A DNA stretch of 64,000 bases from Paracoccus sp. N5 (GCF_000371965.1 NZ_AQUO01000001.1:248001-312000); one strand, 5' to 3'; counted from the stretch's first letter, positions 35,334-45,090 are shown. Numbers and translations: made by a program. Notes: generated by a model from the sequence alone, not told the origin.

Positions 35334-36788
35334 ATGCCCATCCCTCCCGACGCATTCTTCCTGGACCACGGCGACGGCCTGCCGCTGCAGGTGCAGCTGC
35401 GCCGCCAGATCATCGCGGCGGTGACGGCGGGCCGGTTCCGCGCCGGGGAAAAGCTGCCCTCGACCCGGGCACTGGCCCGGCATCTGGGCGTGGCGCGGGT
35501 GACGGTGGCGCAGGCCTTCGCCGAGCTGGTCTCGACCGACTACCTGGCCAGCCGCGACCGGGCCGGGCATTTCATCTCGGACGCGATCGAGCGACATCTC
35601 GAGGCCGAGCCGCCCGCGCCGGCGGTGCCGCGCTTCGACTGGGACAGCAAGCTCGAGCGGCGCTTCGGCAGCGCCCGCCGCTCCGACCGCGAGCGCGACT
35701 GGCGTCGCTTTGCCTATCCCTTCATCTATGGCCAGGCCGATCCGACGCTGGTCGACCACGCCGCCTGGCGCGACTGCGCCATGCGCACGCTGGGCCGGCG
35801 CGAATTCGACAGCGTGACCGGAGATCTCTACGACGCCGACGATACCGAGCTGGTCGATCACATCGCGCGCCAGATCCTGCCCCGGCGCGGCATCGCCGCC
35901 CATCAGGGCGAGATCCTGCTGACCATGGGGGCGCAGAACGCGCTGTGGCTGGCGGCGCAGGTGCTGCTGCGGCCCGGCGCCTCCTGCGCGGTCGAGGATC
36001 CGTCCTATCCCGGCCAGCGCGAGATCCTGTCGGCCAGCGGTGCGCGCCTCTTGCCGGTGCCGGTCGATGCCCATGGCCTGCCGCCCGATGCGGTGCCGGC
36101 GGGCGTGGCGGCTGTGTTTACGACCGCCAGCCATCAATGCCCGACCAATTCGACCATGCCGCTGGCCCGCCGCAAGGAACTGCTGGCGCGGGCCGAGGCG
36201 CAGGGCTTTGCCGTGGTCGAGGACGATTACGAATTCGAGATGTCCTTCGCCGGCGCGCCCTCGCCCGCGCTCAAGGCCATCGACCGGGCCGGGGCGGTGA
36301 TCTATATCGGCAGCTTCTCGAAATCGGTGTTTCCCGGCGTGCGGCTGGGCTATCTGGTCGCCGATCCCCGCTTCATCGCCGAGGCGCGGGCGCTGCGCGG
36401 CATGGCGCTGCGCCACCCGCCCGGCCACATGCAGCGCACGCTGGCGCATTTCCTGTCGCTGGGCCATTACGACGCCCAGGCGAACCGCATGCGCCGCGCC
36501 TATGCCCGCCGCCGGGCCGTCATGCTGGAGGCCATCGCGCGCGAGGGCCTGCAACTGGCCTCGCCCGAGGCCAACGGCGGCTCGAGCTTCTGGCTGGCGA
36601 CCGGCGGCGTCGACTCCTCGGCGCTGACCGAGCGGCTCAAGGCCCGCGACGTGCTGATCGAGCCGGGCTGGCCCTTCTTTGCCGATCCGGCGCGCGGGCG
36701 GGGCTTCTTCCGGCTGGCCTATTCCTCGATCTCGGCCGAGCGCATCCCCGAGGGCATCCGCCGCATCGCCGCGGCGATCCGCAGCTAG
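35334..36788 (+). CDS. tauR: MocR-family regulator, TauR-like
   Basis: 484 residues. N-terminal GntR winged helix (about 15-85: LRRQIIAAVTAGRFRAGEKL, STRALARHLGVARVTVAQAF) joined to an aminotransferase-fold domain (about 130-484) with the PLP lysine K330 in SFSKSVFPGVRLGYLV and VVEDDYEFEM. In Rhodobacter capsulatus, TauR activates tpa-tauR-xsc in the presence of taurine. Position right after tpa, on the same strand, supports the name; only the family is certain from sequence. Confidence 0.82.
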   Translation: MPIPPDAFFLDHGDGLPLQVQLRRQIIAAVTAGRFRAGEKLPSTRALARHLGVARVTVAQAFAELVSTDYLASRDRAGHFISDAIERHLEAEPPAPAVPRFDWDSKLERRFGSARRSDRERDWRRFAYPFIYGQADPTLVDHAAWRDCAMRTLGRREFDSVTGDLYDADDTELVDHIARQILPRRGIAAHQGEILLTMGAQNALWLAAQVLLRPGASCAVEDPSYPGQREILSASGARLLPVPVDAHGLPPDAVPAGVAAVFTTASHQCPTNSTMPLARRKELLARAEAQGFAVVEDDYEFEMSFAGAPSPALKAIDRAGAVIYIGSFSKSVFPGVRLGYLVADPRFIAEARALRGMALRHPPGHMQRTLAHFLSLGHYDAQANRMRRAYARRRAVMLEAIAREGLQLASPEANGGSSFWLATGGVDSSALTERLKARDVLIEPGWPFFADPARGRGFFRLAYSSISAERIPEGIRRIAAAIRS

Positions 36789-36872
36789 CCGCACGGAAAT
36801 GTCATGGCATCCCGCTTGACCGGGCCGGGCAGCGATGGCTTTCAGGAGAAGCCCAGAGGAAAGGATCGAACC

Positions 36873-37490
36873 ATGCGCCGCCCCCTTGCCGCAATCGCCG
36901 TCGCGCTGAGCCTCGGGCTGTCGCTGGTGCCCGGCCTCGCCCCGGCGCAGGACGCGGCCGAGGTCGCCGCGATCAAGCGCGCCGTCTTCGAGGCGCCGGA
37001 CCTGCCGGTCATGGGCAACGCGCAGGGCGACGTGGTGCTGGTCGAGTTTTCCGACTACAATTGCGGCTTCTGCCGCAAATCCGCCCCTGAGGTCACGGCC
37101 TTCCTGAAATCCGACCCCGGCGTCAAGCTGGTGGTGCATGAAATCCCGATCTTCGGCGAGGGCTCGCGTTACGCCGCCCGGGCCGCGCTGGCCGCGCGCG
37201 CGCAGGGCAAGTATCCGCAGTTCCACCGGGCGCTGATGACCATGCGCGGCAGGGCCGAAGAGGCCTCGGTGCTGCGCATCGCGCGCGAGGTCGGGCTGGA
37301 CGTGGCGCGGCTGCAACGCGACATGGAGGCGCCCGAGATCACCGCGCGCATCGAGCGGTCGCTGCAACTGGCCGACGAGATAGGCCTGGTCGGCACGCCC
37401 AGCTTCGTCGTCGGCGACCGCGCGGTCTTCGGCTATCTGCCACGCGCCGACCTGGCCGAGCTGGTGGCCGAGGCCCGGGCCGCGCACTGA
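36873..37490 (+). CDS. DsbA-family thiol oxidoreductase, exported
   Basis: 205 residues. A signal peptide (LAAIAVALSLGLSLVPGLAPAQ) leads to a thioredoxin-fold domain with the active site CGFC at residues 64-67 and the cis-Pro loop GTPSFVVGD near 180. CGFC and FSDYNCGFCR place it with the DsbA/BdbD/ScsC-like group acting in the periplasm. GAGGAAAGG precedes the ATG. Its partner is not evident here. A strong terminator separates it from trpB. Confidence 0.88.
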   Translation: MRRPLAAIAVALSLGLSLVPGLAPAQDAAEVAAIKRAVFEAPDLPVMGNAQGDVVLVEFSDYNCGFCRKSAPEVTAFLKSDPGVKLVVHEIPIFGEGSRYAARAALAARAQGKYPQFHRALMTMRGRAEEASVLRIAREVGLDVARLQRDMEAPEITARIERSLQLADEIGLVGTPSFVVGDRAVFGYLPRADLAELVAEARAAH

Positions 37491-37506
37491 CCGCCCCCGA
37501 AACGCC

Positions 37507-37539
37507 GGACGCGCCCGCGCGATGCCGCCGGGCGCGTCC
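37507..37539. terminator. bidirectional terminator between the dsbA-like gene and trpB
   Basis: Exact 11-bp arms GGACGCGCCCG/CGGGCGCGTCC with an 11-nt loop, midway between two convergent stops (37490 and 37565). Confidence 0.65.
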
Positions 37540-37564
37540 TGATGCTTGCGGAATGGGGCCGCGT

Positions 37565-38797
<1,233 letters not shown>

Positions 38798-38821
38798 GGC
38801 TGTCCTCGCGCGCGGTCGGGG

Positions 38822-38844
38822 TGGGTATTTGGGGAGCAAAGAAG
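38822..38844 (+). repeat. dispersed intergenic repeat, copy 2
   Basis: TGGGTATTTGGGGAG followed by CAAAGAAG, in the 52 bases between trpB and the GNAT gene. It matches the copies at 18148-18171 (opposite strand) and 49956-49978 (same strand). Confidence 0.7.
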
Positions 38845-38849
38845 TCCCC

Positions 38850-39302
38850 TCAGAGGGATTTCTTATATCCGATATGCGAAGCGGTAAAGCCGAGCCGGTC
38901 GTAGAAGCGATGCGCGTCGCTCCGGCTGCGGTTGGTGGTGAATTGCAGCAGCGTGCAGGCGGCGGCGCGGGCGCGGGTTTCGGCATCGCGGATCAGCGCC
39001 GCGCCGATGCCCTGGCCGCGCAGGTCGGGGCGGACGCGGACGCCCTCGATCTGGGCGCGGCGGGCGGCGGTCAGCGACAGGCCCGAGATGCAGGTCAGCT
39101 GGTAGCAGGCGACGATCTCATGCCCGGACAGGCCGACGATCAGCCGGTTCGCGGTCTCGGCCTGTATGGCGTCGAAGGCGGCGAGATAGGGTGCGAGATC
39201 GCCGCTTTCGCGCCCGCGGCCCAGCGGGTCGTCGCGCAAGAGCGCCAGCACCGCGGGAACCTCGTCGCGCCGGGCTTCGCGAAAGGCGACGGGCGGAGTC
39301 AC
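38850..39302 (-). CDS. GNAT-family N-acetyltransferase
   Basis: 150 residues. The acetyl-CoA pyrophosphate-binding motif is RPDLRGQGIGAALIRDAE (about 92-109), followed by CTLLQFTTNRSRSDAHRFYD and LGFTASHIGYKKSL at the C-terminus. The substrate is unknown. It overlaps the trpF stop by 4 nt, so it is coupled to trpF and probably read through into trpB. Confidence 0.85.
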   Translation of the reverse strand: MTPPVAFREARRDEVPAVLALLRDDPLGRGRESGDLAPYLAAFDAIQAETANRLIVGLSGHEIVACYQLTCISGLSLTAARRAQIEGVRVRPDLRGQGIGAALIRDAETRARAAACTLLQFTTNRSRSDAHRFYDRLGFTASHIGYKKSL

Positions 39303-39946
39303 AGGATCGGCGCGGTGGCGCGGGCGGTAAAGCGACGGATACGCGCGGGGTCCTTGACGCCGGGCGCGCTTTCGACGCCCGAGGACACGTCGACGCCCGG
39401 CGCCCGGGTCAGGCGGATCGCCTCATGCACGTTGTCTGGCGTCAGGCCGCCGGCGAGCAGCCAGGGTTTCAGGATCTGCCGGCCGGCCAGCAGCCGCCAG
39501 TCGAAGGCAAGGCCGTTGCCGCCGGGCAGTTCGGCACCCTTGGGGGGTTTCGCATCGATCAGCAGCATGTCGGCGACCAGGCCATAATCCCAGAGCTGGT
39601 CCAGATCGGCGGGCTCGGCCACGCCCACCGCCTTCATCACCGGCAGGCCGGTCAGGGCGCGCACCTCGGCCACCCGGGCCGGGGTTTCCTCGCCGTGCAG
39701 CTGGATCAGGTCCAATGGCACGCGCTCCAGAACCTGGGCCAAGGCCGCGTTGTCGGGGTTCACGAAGAGCCCGACCTTGGCGATGCCTAGGGGCACCTGC
39801 ACCGCCAGCGCCGCCGCTTGTTCGGCACTGACGTGGCGCGGCGATTTCGGGAAGAAGACGAAACCGACATAGCGGGCGCCGGATTCGACGGCCGCCGAAA
39901 GGCCGGCGGCCTCGGTCAGGCCGCAGATCTTGACGGAGACGGCCAT
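39299..39946 (-). CDS. trpF: phosphoribosylanthranilate isomerase
   Basis: 215 residues, a TIM barrel. Third step of tryptophan synthesis from chorismate via PRA to CdRP. VKICGLTEAAGL at the N-terminus carries the catalytic Cys; GFVFFPKSPRHVS, LDLIQLHGEE, and DVSSGVESAPGVKD with the catalytic Asp follow. The ATG at 39946 lies 4 bases past the lapA-like stop. Confidence 0.95.
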   Translation of the reverse strand: MAVSVKICGLTEAAGLSAAVESGARYVGFVFFPKSPRHVSAEQAAALAVQVPLGIAKVGLFVNPDNAALAQVLERVPLDLIQLHGEETPARVAEVRALTGLPVMKAVGVAEPADLDQLWDYGLVADMLLIDAKPPKGAELPGGNGLAFDWRLLAGRQILKPWLLAGGLTPDNVHEAIRLTRAPGVDVSSGVESAPGVKDPARIRRFTARATAPIL

Positions 39947-39950
39947 GGCT

Positions 39951-40346
39951 TCAGCGCGGCGCCGGCAGGGTGTTGCCCGAGGTGGCGGGCGTCTTGCCGG
40001 CATTGTCGAGGATCGCCAGCACCTCATCGCGGGGCGCGGCGGCCTGGGCCTGGCGCAGGTGGCCCATCTCGCGCTGCAGATCGGCGAGGTGCTGGGCGCG
40101 GCGGCTGGATTCGGCGCGCAGATGCGACTCGCGCAGCCATTCCCAGATAAGTCCGACCAGCACGCCGAAGACCATGGCCAGGAACAGCGCCACGAAGGCC
40201 GGCATGGTCAGCGACCATTGCCCGCCGGCAAAGGGCGCCACGGCCGGCGGCAGCAGGCTGACGGTGATCATGTCGCGATTCGCCGCCGCGACCAGCACCA
40301 GCACCACGGCCAGAATGACAAAGAAAGCGAACCGGATCGCGCGCAT
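39951..40346 (-). CDS. LapA-like (DUF1049) membrane protein
   Basis: 131 residues. Two membrane helices (about 5-24 and 45-70) are followed by a charged coiled-coil segment (ESHLRAESSRRAQHLADLQ) and a Pro/Thr tail. It matches the LipopolysaccharideA-assembly DUF1049 family. In alphaproteobacteria it typically follows ihfB, as here (50-base gap), and leads into trpF. Confidence 0.82.
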   Translation of the reverse strand: MRAIRFAFFVILAVVLVLVAAANRDMITVSLLPPAVAPFAGGQWSLTMPAFVALFLAMVFGVLVGLIWEWLRESHLRAESSRRAQHLADLQREMGHLRQAQAAAPRDEVLAILDNAGKTPATSGNTLPAPR

Positions 40347-40396
40347 GGCTTACCCCGCAGAATGAAATGCCCCTCACGGGCCGGCGACAATCTGGC

Positions 40397-40684
40397 CTAT
40401 TCGGCCTCGCCGTTCAACCGTTCGCGCAGAAGCTTGCCGGTCTTGAAGAAGGGCACATGCTTTTCGTCCACGCTGACCGACTCGCCGGTGCGGGGGTTGC
40501 GGCCCTGGCGCGCGTCGCGCTTTTTCACCGAGAAGGCGCCGAAGCCGCGCAGCTCGACCCGGTCGCCGCGCGCCATGGCATCGATGATCTCTTCGAACAC
40601 CGTGTTCACGATCCGCTCGACGTCGCGCTGGAACAGGTGGGGATTCTCCTCGGAGATTTTCTGGATCAGTTCGGATCGGATCAT
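40397..40684 (-). CDS. ihfB: integration host factor beta subunit
   Basis: 95 residues. Pairs with IhfA to bend DNA at WATCAANNNNTTR sites. SELIQKISEENPHLFQRDVE starts the helical part, RVELRGFGAFSVKKRDAR and GRNPRTGESVSV form the DNA-binding arm with the intercalating Pro. The ATG at 40684 fits the family length. A candidate promoter (40728-40755) and an exact IHF-consensus match (40794-40806) lie upstream, which suggests autoregulation. Confidence 0.96.
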   Translation of the reverse strand: MIRSELIQKISEENPHLFQRDVERIVNTVFEEIIDAMARGDRVELRGFGAFSVKKRDARQGRNPRTGESVSVDEKHVPFFKTGKLLRERLNGEAE

Positions 40685-40727
40685 TGCGCTTCCTGAATCT
40701 GGAGGGTCCAAGGGTTCCTGTCGCCCG

Positions 40728-40755
40728 ATCATAGTGCGGGCGGCCGGGCAATCAA
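40728..40755 (-). promoter_or_regulatory. candidate ihfB promoter
   Basis: On the minus strand TTGATT (40755-40750) and TATGAT (40733-40728) are separated by 16 bases, placing a start near 40720 with a leader of about 36 nt. The -10 matches 5 of 6. Confidence 0.45.
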
Positions 40756-40793
40756 TCGGTGAACGCGGCCGGACGCGGTTTGGTTGCGGTATA

Positions 40794-40806
40794 TATCAAC
40801 ACTTTA
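40794..40806 (+). promoter_or_regulatory. IHF-consensus site upstream of ihfB
   Basis: TATCAACACTTTA matches WATCAANNNNTTR at every fixed position. It sits in an AT-rich patch about 40 bases upstream of the candidate ihfB -35. An adjoining exact inverted repeat TTTATG-GTT-CATAAA (40803-40817) overlaps its end. Confidence 0.5.
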
Positions 40807-40837
40807 TGGTTCATAAAACGCAGGCCGGCAATGAAAA

Positions 40838-40862
40838 GCGCCCCCGGCAGGACCGGGGGCGC
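40838..40862 (-). terminator. terminator of rpsA
   Basis: Exact 10-bp arms GCGCCCCCGG/CCGGGGGCGC with a 5-nt loop, 22 bases past the rpsA stop, followed on the minus strand by TTTTCATT. A good intrinsic terminator. Confidence 0.85.
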
Positions 40863-40884
40863 CATTTTCAGCCGATCGCGCGGA

Positions 40885-42564
40885 TCAGCCCTTGTTCTTC
40901 AGCGCGGCGCCCAGGATGTCGCCCAGCGAGGCGCCCGAATCCGAGCTGCCATACTGTTCGACGGCTTCCTTCTCTTCCGCGATCTCGCGCGCCTTGATCG
41001 ACAGGCCCAGACGGCGGGTCTTGGTGTCGATGTTGGTGACGCGGACGTCGACATGGTCACCGACCTGGAAGCGCTCGGGGCGCTGGTCCTGACGGTCGCG
41101 GGCCAAGTCCGAACGTCGGATGAAGGATTTCATGCCGTTGTATTCGACCTCGATGCCGCCATCCTCGATCGCCGTCACGGTGACGGTGATGACCGAGCCG
41201 CGCTTCACGCCCTCGACCGCTTCGGCCATGGCGTCGTTTTCCAGCGCCTTGATCGACAGCGAGATGCGTTCCTTGTCGATGTCGACTTCCTGCACGACCG
41301 CCTTGACGACGTCGCCCTTGCGGAAGTCCTGGATCGCATCCTCGCCGCGGGCATCCCACGAGATGTCCGACAGGTGGACCATGCCGTCGATGTCGCCTTC
41401 CAGGCCGACGAACAGACCGAATTCGGTGATGTTCTTGACTTCGCCCTCGATGACGGTGCCGACCGGGTGGGTCTCGGCGAAGACTTCCCACGGGTTGCGC
41501 ATGGTCTGTTTCAGACCCAGGCTGACCCGGCGCTTGGCCTCGTCGATTTCCAGCACCATCACGTCAACCTCTTGCGAGGTCGAGACGATCTTGCCGGGGT
41601 GGACGTTCTTCTTGGTCCAGCTCATTTCCGAGACGTGAACCAGACCCTCGACACCGGCTTCCAGTTCGACGAAGGCGCCGTAGTCGGTGATGTTGGTCAC
41701 GCGGCCCGAGTGGACCGAGCCGATCGGGAACTTCGAACCCACGGTATCCCACGGGTCGGCCTGCAGCTGCTTCATGCCCAGGCTGATGCGGTGGGTGTCC
41801 TTGTTGATCTTGACGACCTGGACCTTGACGGTCTCGCCGATCGACAGGATCTCGGACGGGTGGTTGACGCGGCGCCAGGCCATGTCGGTGACGTGCAGCA
41901 AGCCGTCGACGCCGCCCAGGTCAACGAAGGCACCGTATTCGGTGATGTTCTTGACCACGCCCTCGACCGTCTGACCTTCGGTCAGGTTGGCGATGACTTC
42001 GGCGCGCTGTTCGGCGCGGCTCTCTTCCAGGATGGCGCGGCGCGACACGACGATATTGCCGCGGCGGCGGTCCATCTTCAGGATCTGGAACGGCTGCTTC
42101 AGACCCATCAGCGGGCCGGCATCGCGCACCGGGCGCACGTCAACTTGCGAACCGGGCAGGAAGGCCACGGCACCGCCCAGGTCGACCGTGAAGCCACCCT
42201 TGACGCGGCCGAAGATGGCGCCTTCGACGCGCTCTTCGGCGGCATAGGCTTTCTCCAGCCGGTCCCAAGCTTCCTCGCGGCGGGCTTTCTCGCGCGAGAT
42301 CGAGGCTTCGCCACGGGCGTTCTCGACGCGGTCCAGATAGACCTCGACCTCGTCGCCGACCTGGATGTTCGGGGCTTCGCCGGGGTTCGCGAATTCTTTC
42401 AGATCGACGCGGCCTTCCATCTTGTAGCCGACATCGATGATGGCCTGGCCCGCCTCGATGGCGATGACCTTGCCCTTGACGACCGAACCTTCGTCCGGGG
42501 TGTCGATTTCGAGGCTTTCGTTCAGGAGGGCCTCGAACTCCTCCATGGTCGCTTTAGCGCACAT
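40885..42564 (-). CDS. rpsA: 30S ribosomal protein S1
   Basis: 559 residues with six S1 (OB-fold) domains, the last four recurring clearly: VVKNITEYGAFVDLGGVDGL, RVTNITDYGAFVELEAGVEG, EVKNITEFGLFVGLEGDIDG and a more degenerate sixth. It recruits mRNA to the 30S subunit. The start MCAKATMEEFEALL follows AAAGGAAA. A candidate promoter (42720-42748) gives a leader of about 150 nt with a stable hairpin at 42649-42671. Confidence 0.97.
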   Translation of the reverse strand: MCAKATMEEFEALLNESLEIDTPDEGSVVKGKVIAIEAGQAIIDVGYKMEGRVDLKEFANPGEAPNIQVGDEVEVYLDRVENARGEASISREKARREEAWDRLEKAYAAEERVEGAIFGRVKGGFTVDLGGAVAFLPGSQVDVRPVRDAGPLMGLKQPFQILKMDRRRGNIVVSRRAILEESRAEQRAEVIANLTEGQTVEGVVKNITEYGAFVDLGGVDGLLHVTDMAWRRVNHPSEILSIGETVKVQVVKINKDTHRISLGMKQLQADPWDTVGSKFPIGSVHSGRVTNITDYGAFVELEAGVEGLVHVSEMSWTKKNVHPGKIVSTSQEVDVMVLEIDEAKRRVSLGLKQTMRNPWEVFAETHPVGTVIEGEVKNITEFGLFVGLEGDIDGMVHLSDISWDARGEDAIQDFRKGDVVKAVVQEVDIDKERISLSIKALENDAMAEAVEGVKRGSVITVTVTAIEDGGIEVEYNGMKSFIRRSDLARDRQDQRPERFQVGDHVDVRVTNIDTKTRRLGLSIKAREIAEEKEAVEQYGSSDSGASLGDILGAALKNKG

Positions 42565-42648
42565 ATATAATCAGTTTCCTTTGCACGGTTTTCTGGCCTT
42601 GCGGTTGGCTCCGCCGGTCTTTTTGTAGTCATCCGGGATAAGCGCAAA

Positions 42649-42671
42649 GGGTCGCGGCTTGCGCCCGACCC
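42649..42671 (-). promoter_or_regulatory. GNRA-capped hairpin in the rpsA leader
   Basis: On the minus strand GGGTCG-GGC-GCAA-GCC-G-CGACCC folds into a 9-bp stem with one bulged G and a GCAA tetraloop, about 85 nt upstream of the rpsA start. S1 represses its own translation in E. coli through leader hairpins, so this is a candidate for similar control. Confidence 0.4.
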
Positions 42672-42719
42672 TGATCTGAAGCGGCCTGTCCTGGCCCCAT
42701 CGCTTGTCCCGACGGGGCG

Positions 42720-42748
42720 CATATAGCGGCGATTGCCCGGCGAGGCAA
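42720..42748 (-). promoter_or_regulatory. candidate rpsA promoter
   Basis: On the minus strand TTGCCT (42748-42743) and TATATG (42725-42720) have a 17-base spacer. The -35 overlaps the 5' side of the gap just after the nitronate monooxygenase stop (42754). Confidence 0.45.
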
Positions 42749-42753
42749 GGCTT

Positions 42754-43797
42754 TCAGCCGGTCTTGCGGGCCACGGCGATCTCGCGCGCCAGAGTTGCGA
42801 CCAGGTCCGCGGCAGGCATCGCGCGCGCCCGGGCATAGCCGGTGCCGGCCCATTGCGCCGCGTAATCGGTGCCGCCGGCGGCGGCCAGCGCCTTGCCGGC
42901 GTCATAGGTGATCGGATAATCCGGCAAGGGCGGCGCCTCGGCGCTGGCGCCAAGCGCCGTCAGCCGGTTGGGAAAGCCGCGCGCCGGCCGCCCCGAGATC
43001 GCCCGCGTCATCACCGTCTCTTGCCCCGGCTGGCCGAGAAGGGCGCGATGCGGGGCCTTGGCCGCGGATTCCGGGCAGGCGACGAAGGCGGTGCCCATCT
43101 GCACCGCGACCGCGCCGGCATCGAGGTAGCGCACGGCATCGCGCCCGTCCATGATGCCGCCCGCCGCGACCAGCGGCAGGCCCAGGGGTCGCAGGGCCTC
43201 GATCAGCGCCATGGTCGAAAGCTGCTCGTCCGGCCCGTCGGGGTCGAAGATGCCGCGATGGCCGCCGGCCTCGTAGCCTTGGGCAATAATGGCATCGAGC
43301 CCCGCGTCGCGGATCGCCTCGCCCTCGGCCAGCGCGGTGGCCGAACCCGCGAGCAGCGCCCCGCTGGCGCGCAGCGCCGCCAGCTGGTCGGCGCGCGGCA
43401 GGCCGAAGTGAAAGCTGACCATCGCCGGCCGCGCCGCGACCACCGCGGCCAGCATGGCCTCGTCGACCAGGAAGCTGGTGAAGATCTCGCGCAGCACGGC
43501 GGGGGGTTCAGCGCCGGCGCGGCGGAACTCGGGGGCGAGATAGTCGAGCCAGGCCGCCTCGCGTGCCGGATCGGCCGTGGCCGGGCGGTGGCAGAACAGG
43601 TTGACGTGATAGCGGTTCGAGCCGATGCGCTTCTGCACCTCGGCCATCATCGCCGCCCCTTGCGCGGCGCTGACGGTCGCAAGGCCCATGCCGCCCAGGG
43701 CGCCCGCCAGGCTGACCTCGGCCGCCAGCGCCGGCGTCGCGGTGCCCGCCATCGGCGCCTGCAGCACCGGCACGGTCAGTTCGGTCAAGATGCTCAT
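42754..43797 (-). CDS. nitronate monooxygenase family protein
   Basis: 347 residues, an FMN-binding TIM barrel. PVLQAPMAGTATPALAAEVS at the N-terminus, then ARPAMVSFHFGLP, IAQGYEAGGHRG with the catalytic His, LPLVAAGGIMDG and GAVAVQMGTAFVACPES. The family oxidises alkyl nitronates such as propionate 3-nitronate, but many members act on unknown substrates. It overlaps the cmk stop by 4 nt and separates cmk from rpsA, which are usually adjacent. Confidence 0.85.
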   Translation of the reverse strand: MSILTELTVPVLQAPMAGTATPALAAEVSLAGALGGMGLATVSAAQGAAMMAEVQKRIGSNRYHVNLFCHRPATADPAREAAWLDYLAPEFRRAGAEPPAVLREIFTSFLVDEAMLAAVVAARPAMVSFHFGLPRADQLAALRASGALLAGSATALAEGEAIRDAGLDAIIAQGYEAGGHRGIFDPDGPDEQLSTMALIEALRPLGLPLVAAGGIMDGRDAVRYLDAGAVAVQMGTAFVACPESAAKAPHRALLGQPGQETVMTRAISGRPARGFPNRLTALGASAEAPPLPDYPITYDAGKALAAAGGTDYAAQWAGTGYARARAMPAADLVATLAREIAVARKTG

Positions 43798-44378
43798 GCT
43801 CCGGCCCTCCTCGCCGCGGCGATGGCGCGGGCCACCGCCTGTTCGATACTCATGTCGCTGGTATCCAGAAGCAGCGCATCCTCGGCCGGGCGCATCGGCG
43901 CCACGTCGCGGGCGGCGTCGCGGGCGTCGCGTTCGCGCAGCTCGGCCAGGATCGTGGTCTCGTCGGCCTGCAGCTCCAGAGCCCGGCGGCGGGCGCGCAC
44001 GTCGTCGCTGGCGGTGACATAGAGCTTCAGCTCGGCCTCGGGGCAGATCACCGTGCCGATGTCGCGCCCGTCCAGCACCGCGCCGGGCTCGGCCCGGGCG
44101 AAGCGGCGCTGGAAATCGACCAGGGCGGCCCGCACCTCGGGGATGGCGGCGACGCGGCTCGCGGCCTGGCCGGCCTCGGCGGTGCGCAGGTCGTCGCGGG
44201 CCAGATCCCCCGGCGCAAGGCCCCGCGCCGCCGCGACCGGATCGCCGCCAAGCGCGCCGACGGCGCGATACAAGAGCCCGGTGTCCAGATGCTGAAAGCC
44301 CAGCGCCTGCGCCAGCGCGCGGGCGATGGTCCCCTTGCCCGAGGCGGCCGGCCCGTCGATGGCGATGGTAAAGGGCAT
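43794..44378 (-). CDS. cmk: cytidylate kinase
   Basis: 194 residues. Phosphorylates CMP/dCMP. P-loop GPAASGKGTIA at residues 9-19, LDTGLLYRAVG near 31-41, GRDIGTVICPEAELKLYVTA near 109 onwards. Slightly short, as the lid segment is compact. aroA, which commonly precedes cmk in this order, is missing upstream; instead there is the decayed IS256 region. Confidence 0.95.
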   Translation of the reverse strand: MPFTIAIDGPAASGKGTIARALAQALGFQHLDTGLLYRAVGALGGDPVAAARGLAPGDLARDDLRTAEAGQAASRVAAIPEVRAALVDFQRRFARAEPGAVLDGRDIGTVICPEAELKLYVTASDDVRARRRALELQADETTILAELRERDARDAARDVAPMRPAEDALLLDTSDMSIEQAVARAIAAARRAGA

Positions 44379-44727
44379 GTGGTCCTCGGCCTAGAAAACG
44401 GAGCCGGATCTGGCGGGGCCTACCGACCGGCAAAGCCCCGGCCTCGCGGCCAGTATGGTGCCGGCAGCAGGGACGGCGAGACCATGCCGAACCATTCCCG
44501 GAGGGCACTGACTTCCTTTGCTCAATTCGCTGCCATGTCCGCGCCCTGCATGCCGGGATGATCGTGTGTGCCCAGCTCGTCCGGTTGTGTGCCGCAACCT
44601 ACCAACGCCCCGAGCCGCAGGCAAGCCGGAGATAATTCAGATTGATCCGGCCCCGCCCCCGGCGCCCCTCGCTCGCGCCCCATAGGATCGCAGCCCCCAA
44701 TTTGGAACAAGCACCACTGAACCCCCG
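44379..44727. other. non-coding stretch upstream of cmk
   Basis: Should hold the cmk promoter on the minus strand. No convincing open frame, RNA gene or hairpin was seen. The part nearer 44600-44727 runs straight into the transposase remains and may belong to the same decayed element. Confidence 0.35.
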
Positions 44728-45090
44728 CTGACCGGCGAATGGCCCTGTCTCTGGCTGGACGCCACCGGCCCGACGATACAGGGCGGCCGCATCGTGCCGG
44801 GCGCGGCCATAATCGCCGTCGCCGCACCCCCCCGGAGAGATCATCGGCCTTGGCATCGGACCTTCGGAAGCCAAGACCTTCTGGACCGAGTCGCCCGACC
44901 CTAAAGGCCCGCGGCCTTGGCGGAATCCGGCTGGCAAACAGCCCTCGGCGGCAAACGGGCTGGACCGTTTTGTCCCCATCTCGACCCATACCGGCCTCAA
45001 GGCCGCTAATCGCGCGGGCCTTCGAAGCCGCCCGGCAGCGCTGTCGTTCACTGGATGAGGAACGTCCTCGCCGATGTCTCGCGCGGCCCT
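44728..45090 (+). pseudogene. degenerate IS256-family (mutator-type) transposase
   Basis: Frame 1 from 44728 reads LTGEWPCLWLDAT then GGRIVPGAAIIAVA, the start of the IS256 catalytic core including the first DDE aspartate (in LDAT). After a C-run near 44826 the reading shifts to IIGLGIGPSEAKTFWTES, then GLKAA, then RAFEAARQRC, and finally (after a 2-base loss near 45044) HWMRNVLADVSRG. These blocks keep IS256 order. At least three frameshifts and missing segments make it non-functional. Neither end was located. Confidence 0.7.
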
